Shown here: positions 57,891-64,000 of the stretch, piece by piece
Layout of the letters: each line of letters begins with the position of its first letter
Numbering within the stretch: the first letter of the stretch is position 1
Source: Myxocyprinus asiaticus
Taxonomy: Eukaryota > Chordata > Actinopteri > Cypriniformes > Catostomidae
Assembly (NCBI RefSeq): GCF_019703515.2
Contig: NC_059349.1
Location: 21,920,744-21,984,743 of the forward strand
DNA: 64,000 nucleotides
Direction: 5' to 3'
The notes under the pieces: generated by a model
The model's input: the letters and a program-made list of their open reading frames with translations, nothing else
The model's database searches: none
Told to the model about the DNA's origin: nothing
Made by a program: the position numbers and the translations under genes

Positions 57891-60800
57891 TAATGTCGTT
57901 TAATATAAAGTATGTTAGCTCAGTTAACATATTTCATTTTACAATGCAAATTAAAACACTGGAGATCTTAAAAACTACAACAAGCTTCTGTTATTTGTCA
58001 TGGTTGGATACAACAGCTCAGCAAGTAAATAATATTGGTAACTTACGTGTCAGACAAAAAAAAAAAATAAAAAAAATAAAATAGACCAGTTAGCTCTTCT
58101 ATTTCCCTTCTGCAACCAAAAAATTGTTCCACAAGAAGCCAAAGCATCAAACTCTCTGTGTCACCAAGCATCACACAGACCGGATCACTTTGTATGCGAG
58201 TGGACTGGAGCAATAGCAAATTCCCATCTTTGCTGCTAGTGTCTAGAAAGCAACCTCACAGTTACCTAAAGTATCGCGAGAGCCGCATGCGACATTTGCA
58301 CACTGTTTATTTGGATTCCTACAGAAGCCCTATCCCTAACCTTGACTCTACCACTAAATCTAAATCTAACCCTGAACCTAACCTTAGTAACAGTGAATGA
58401 GACTCTCACAAGGCCAAGGCTGTGGAGGTGTTACCTCCTAGACACAGCCTTCTTCACTCAAAGCGTTTTGTAATTGCTCAGCTTAAGCTCCACTCCGGGT
58501 TTTCTACTTCCAGCTCACTGCTGGCTTCATCTTGTAGCCGAGAGAAACCCTGCTCTGAGCAGTCATGGAGTGAGAGACATAATCACTTTTACACATACAA
58601 CCTTTTCCAGAAAATGAACTGCAGTTTTCAGTTTAGAGGTCATGTGTGAACATGACCCATTCAGAAATACCAGTACATTTAGTTTAGCACTGGCTATTTT
58701 CTTAAATGAGAAATTGTAACTTTACCTGAAAAGTTCAGTTTTGATACTGCTGTATGTGTGAACATACAGAATTTAACGATTTGAGCATGTACGGGGTCAG
58801 AAAGTGCTGACTCAAGGCAGAGATTATTTTGTTACTCTGGAGTCAAAAAATGTCATTAAATTGGACAGATTATTCCATTTAGTTTGAGGATATAAAAAAT
58901 ATTTGATGATTTAGAGCCAACTACAGAGGAAATCTCAAAGCGCTCAAAGCAGAGAAGCAGCAACATCAGTGGCAGCGCTCCTGTAAATCCATGTTTGCTT
59001 ACATCTGTCATGCGACTCTTAGAACGGGACCATGTCTTTTCACATGAGTTTGTGATGGGATCGTCCTGACAACAGGAGTGATCCTCAGTTGTTTAGTGTG
59101 TGATGCCCAGTTTTTGTCTGCAGCAATTTACGTACATAGTCGGTAAGTGTGTGATACCTAGTATTTTTAGATTCTGTTCATATTTTAAGTTATGTAGTGT
59201 AATTCAGCCTAAAAGTGCTTCTCTTCATCCAAGCAGATAAAAAATTGGTGGACTGATAAAAATAAGACTTCATCTCAAAGTTCATTGGAATTTTGGTGTT
59301 GTTGTGTGAATTGTAAAAAATGTTGTCTTATTGATGGTTCCCGCCTCCTCTTTGCCCACCTTACCTTGTTACAACGATGTTCTGACTTTCATGAAACCTG
59401 CGCCATGACAGACAATGCAGATACTATGACTTTCAGATAACCCCCTCAACAGGTGAGAGAAACCCCACTTCCAGCCATTCAGGAGTGAGAGAACACAGAT
59501 GCAGAACACTTCCACTTCCTTTGGGCAAAATCAAGTCTCTGCTTTCCATATTGGTCTATGGTGTGTGAACAAATCAGTGTATTTTAACAAATATCTTAAA
59601 TAATTATTCTTGTTCACTTTGATTCAGATTCAAGACTGGAACTTTCTGTTGTACAGTATAATATATTTATTGAATTATTGTGCATGTGAATTGTTAATGA
59701 TAATATCAGTCAAATATTCTGCATAATCAAAAAGAGTAAACTTACTGCAGGTGGGCTAACAATATGAGACAATAGTAGTACAGCTTTTACAAAGACTAAT
59801 ATGAAAATATGTGGTGTAGGCTGGATGTTTAAACTACTTTTCAACATCTGGGAGGGCGTTTTGGATACTATAAATGACAAAAATGATAGTAAACGCATCA
59901 ATGTACATTTGAGGTTGCATAATTATACTTTGTCCCAAAGGCGAACCCACCTAAAGGTAAAAAATGGTGGTGGTGTATATGGAAACAGTGACACTCCTCA
60001 TGGGAAAAACTGATTCCACATGAGGGAATGTGCTCCCCCACTTTTTAACCACTTCCAGACATGCTATATAAGCCTCTTTACCCTCTCATAGTTTTTTAAA
60101 TCTATAACATTCATAGTACACTTGTTTTATCAGATCCATATCTTATTTGACACTTGTCAGCAAATTGTTGGCATGGCAGCAAACCAGTTGTGCTCATGGA
60201 AATGTGTGTATATGGTTGGTCATGACTTCAGTTATTCACTTATTTTCTGATCCCTCAGAACTTCTGTTCTGATATTTTGTTGGGAGCTAGGACACTCTAA
60301 AGAGTAAACTTGGCTATTTTTGAAGGAAATTTCTATCACTGGTCAGTGTGATCAAGCAGGTTCGTTAGGCACCTGTGTTGTTTGAGTGGCAGTCCTGGCT
60401 CACTTGGTACCCTAGGCCAGGGTTTTTCAAACACTTTGGTGCCAAGGACCCCAAATATGTATGTTGCAAGGAAGGAGAGATGAACAGCTATCATATTTTT
60501 TTCATGATATGAAACTAAGTGCCAATTTACATACATTTCTTACTTTAAAAAAATGTCTGACAATAGAATAAAAATAAATAAATAAATAAAAACCGTTGGC
60601 AAATGAAGATCTAATGGATGTAAAAAGACTTAAACACATCAAGTTAAATTTAATCAGTGTGCAGTTACCATTTTTTTCTAATCTAATAAAATAAGCTAAA
60701 TTCATCTCATGATTTCAGAATGAAACTTCAATAATGTCAAAATCTTTAAATGTTAAGAAATGAACTTTTTTTCTTCTGTGGACCCATAGCACTCTCTTCC

Positions 60801-63800
60801 ACCCCACTGGACTCCAGTTTTAAAACCCCTGTAAACACCTTTTAACAACTAAATACTACATGTAAGTGTAAGATGTGTTGGTCTAGTGGTACAGGTTTCA
60901 TTTAGTGTGCAAAGAGGCCAAGGTTTAAAGCTCGTACTAATACTTGTTTTTTATATTTATGAACCAATCAAACTTTCGACTGAACTTGACAGTCAGCCTT
61001 CACCATGTATTTACGTTGTTTGGAAAGGACCTGCTTTGATTATTTATTATTTTGATTATAACTTTTGTGTTCTTCAGGGAAAAAGTCAGACAAGCACTTC
61101 TGTAATCAGGTCACTGAATTAAACAAAGATGAAGACCAAATGCTTAACAGGGTGAAACAGGCATAATACCTATTTTCCTAAAATACAGAAAATGTCATGT
61201 CAAGAAAAATGTTGTCTTATTGATGGCCAGATAGGAAAATGTAACAAAGATATGTGAAAATGTCCCAAACTACTGATGCAATTGGAGCTCTGTTGATGAA
61301 TGGAATGCAAAATGGAAACAAGCTTTGACCACGGTGGTAAAAAACCATAATGGAAAACCTGTGTGATTTCTTTCCAGTCAGACTGTTCCATCACGCTTTT
61401 GGAAGCAGATGCTTCAGGACAAGAAAAATGTCAGCTGATAAATTGGGAAGGACCCCAGTGGATCTCCAGCCCATTATTTAGAGATCCTCATCTCATGAGT
61501 TGCTGTGGTATCGTGCCATACAATCGTCCCAACTGTAACAGTACTCTTTTTGTGTAACATTTTATCTCTCTTTAATCATCCCCTAACATTTTTTGACACC
61601 CTCACAGTCACAGCATCATCTATTATCTGTAGTTTCTTGTAGTATCTTCTTTCATTTAGAATCACTCCAGTCTCATGACACCTTAAATATTATGAGATTT
61701 TCTTATGTCAAATATCCAACATTCCACTGTTTAATTTTTGCTGATGGACACTCTCTCTTTTCTCTTTAGTATGACCAGTCACCATTTCTTTCATCTGTCT
61801 TTCACTGAAAGTGATATGATTATGGTGTGTGTAATCTAGTGCATGTGTTTTTCCAAACCCTTGGCCAGAGCTGCCTCTTTGGTCTTCATTTTTGTTTTAC
61901 AACAATAATTGGAAAGAAAATCAAACCAATATGTTCTTAATTTACGTTCTCTGGTGCAGAGAGAAAGTGACATCTTTCAGTTTCTCTAACTTTGTCTGAC
62001 ACAGACGAACCCCTCTGCATCTTATTACATTTCATTTAAGTAAAAACAGATGTCAAAAGTCATGTGTGAGACAGAAATGCAAGAATGTTGGCACAATTAA
62101 CAATAATGGTAATTTGAAAACAAAATACAATAAATTTTGCATGGTGTTACAGATAATGTTAAAAAACAAATTTGAGGGTGAAAATGTTTTAATAATCTCT
62201 CCTACTCTGTGTAAGGGGGGGAAAAAGACCTGAAAGATCTTAAAACCCCTTGAAATGTTTAATGTTTGAATTTTGACTTTTGATAAATCTTGAGGCGAGG
62301 ATTGGTTAGCACTGTGTTACTGGTCATTCTTGAACTTCCTGTTTAGTCTATAGAGGTCCCTGGAGTTGCGAGTGAATGGTATAATGTGCTTTCCAGAGCA
62401 CCTAGTCTGTCTGAGAGCCTGTGGATTGCCAGTTTGTATAAATCCAATTATGTTTTTTGTACCTGGTCCATTGTTTTTTAAAAGATTTTCAATTTCTTTA
62501 ATTGTAATTTTGAGCAGCCCACTTTCATATTTATCAGAAAAAACAAATAAAGCAAATTAAGATTTTATAAATTGTATAAAATCTAAAGTAGGATTTAGTT
62601 CTCCAGATGGTTCACCTCTAGACATACTTGTGGTGGTATTAATCATTTATAAAGAACTTCCCAAGTGTGAACTTTGATTCACCTTCCCCAGTGGCTTTGC
62701 CTGTATATCCGCACCTAGGAAAACAGATAAGACTGGCCAATGCTAATAAATGTAAAAAGTTACATATCAGTTACAGTCACTGATGTCAATGGTTTGACTC
62801 TATTGTAGTCAAAGTTGTTTAAACGTGTTGTGTGATCATTTTAAAATTAATAGCACTGGGGAAACGCATTGCTGTAATTAATGTAGAGCCTTGCTGTGAA
62901 CACATGCAGAGAATCTGGCGATAATTATGCAATTCACACTGATTTATCGCAAGCCATTTCTCGTTGAATATTTTGTCATGCTTTTCATTTCTCATCAGCT
63001 AAGCATGTGAGATTTATAGTACATTTGTTTGTACACTGTGCTGTCTCTTTGTGCTACAAATCATGATAAGGACAGCAGCACTATTGTATGTAATTCAAAG
63101 GCAAAATATTCAAAACAAATGGCTTAGAGCATTTACGTGAGGACAACACGTAATAAAACTTCAGTGAAAACTGTGCTAATAAAGAACATGCAGAGACACT
63201 CAAACCACAGCTACACTCTTGTGACGAAGCACCATTAGATTTGTTTCGCTTTTTGTTTTCATTTTCAACTTTTATATTGTTTATTAAATACTGTATATTA
63301 TCTCTGAAACATACATAAATAAATGTTCTTTATACCTAACTTAATAGATTCATTGATTTAAACTATTGCTTTCTACAAGTATCAGTGTGAATAATAAAAC
63401 ACATGCAGTAACAACATGAGACAACATCAAGTAATTGAAGCACATTAAGTGGTAAAAGGTAAAAACAAATAGACATATAGTAAAATAAATAAAATAAAAC
63501 ATCACTTGCACAAGCTTTGAATGAAAGCCTGGTACCACTGGAATTTGGAAACAAGGGTCTTGGCTCCTGTAATATCTGTGTGATATGTTTGTCACTGTCT
63601 TTTCTACTCTGTGATATTATGCCTGCTCCAAGTACTGTATTACATATTTTAAAGAATTAAATTTTCTAAATCAATGCAGTGCCACAGAGATTACCGCTGT
63701 AATCAATTCATGATGTGATTCAGTCGTGGTTTTAAGACATTGTAACATTTCCATGGGAGGCTCAATAGAGGCACCTGTGTACAATGAGATTAATCAGATT

Positions 63801-64000
63801 TCAATGTAAAATACTTTGCAGTCATTACTGTACCATACCATACAATGCATTACTGTAAGCAGGGCTTTGTCCTTCATTTGAAGATCAAACATGAGTTCAT
63901 ATGAATGCACCATATCTTTAGAGATTGACTGTGTTAAAGTCACAACATATGATAACCACATACAGTAGATTTGACCACTTTAAATAAATAAAGGAATTGT
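57891..64000. other. No gene recognised
   Basis: No protein-coding or RNA gene is recognisable in this 6.1-kb stretch. At 58325-58392 there is a degenerate CCTAACC/ATCTAACC tract. A TAAA microsatellite lies at 60570-60592. Several frames of 60-80 codons are open but have no motif. Confidence 0.45.
58325..58392. repeat. Degenerate CTAACC tract
   Basis: CCTAACC, ATCTAACC and AACCTAACC variants follow one another. This resembles the widespread degenerate repeat of fish genomes, not a telomeric array. Confidence 0.55.

Noticed and set aside
58325..58392. Interstitial telomere repeat
   Set aside because: Units vary between CTAACC, ATCTAACC and CCTGAACC and are few; a true TTAGGG array would be regular.

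Overview
The window is vertebrate, almost certainly teleost, and probably cypriniform (the family-level placement is inference from the repeat types). It is intron-bearing, AT-rich and dominated by transposable elements typical of ray-finned fish: many Tc1/mariner copies, hAT-type and other MITEs, a piggyBac, a DIRS-type tyrosine-recombinase retrotransposon, two kinds of Ty3/gypsy LTR elements, L2-like LINE tails and tRNA-derived SINEs. I see no prokaryotic features, no CRISPR array and no operon-like layout.

The only clearly functional host gene is a pancreatic-type alpha-amylase on the + strand (46221-48979). It has ten coding exons whose splice sites all join in phase to 512 codons, and every catalytic, chloride-binding and signature residue I checked is kept. 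Head to head with it, on the - strand, lies a broken second amylase copy (about 43867-44446). That copy has lost the end of exon 1, has a ruined intron 1 acceptor and a frameshift in exon 3, and stops inside exon 3 where a 5'-truncated DIRS element (38699-about 43866) begins. A short match to amylase exon 5 at about 45153-45187, between the two, suggests a third relic. The locus therefore looks like a small amylase cluster in which one copy survived.

Layout. 1-1290: old repeats and an antisense SINE. 1381-9456: a - strand Ty3/gypsy element with copia-like domain order (gag, protease, integrase, then reverse transcriptase/RNase H; the Gmr1-like arrangement), split by a decayed piggyBac element sitting exactly on a TTAA in the RT gene. 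9460-13615: mostly unannotated, with one Tc1 relic and one MITE. 13621-15869: a chromovirus LTR element with a perfect 5-bp target duplication whose PR-RT-RH-IN core is deleted. 16780-18042: a 5'-truncated Tc1 transposon. 20354-20940: a Tc1 relic. 23125-26153: a - strand Tc1 element interrupted by a non-coding repeat with unusual ends. 28953-30493: a nearly intact Tc1 element with about 200-bp terminal inverted repeats. 33650-34171: a fold-back Tc1 fragment. 34219-35661: a core-deleted Tc1 carrying a SINE. 35761-37098: a hAT-type MITE. 37757-38633: nested MITEs. 38699-48979: DIRS and the amylase cluster. 49000-64000: L2 tails, another SINE, a MITE-like element, a diverged direct repeat pair at 55.2-57.9 kb, and long stretches with nothing recognisable.

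I did not find a convincing undescribed biological system. The most informative structures are the nested and rearranged transposons, the non-canonical gypsy domain order and the amylase pseudogene/DIRS junction.
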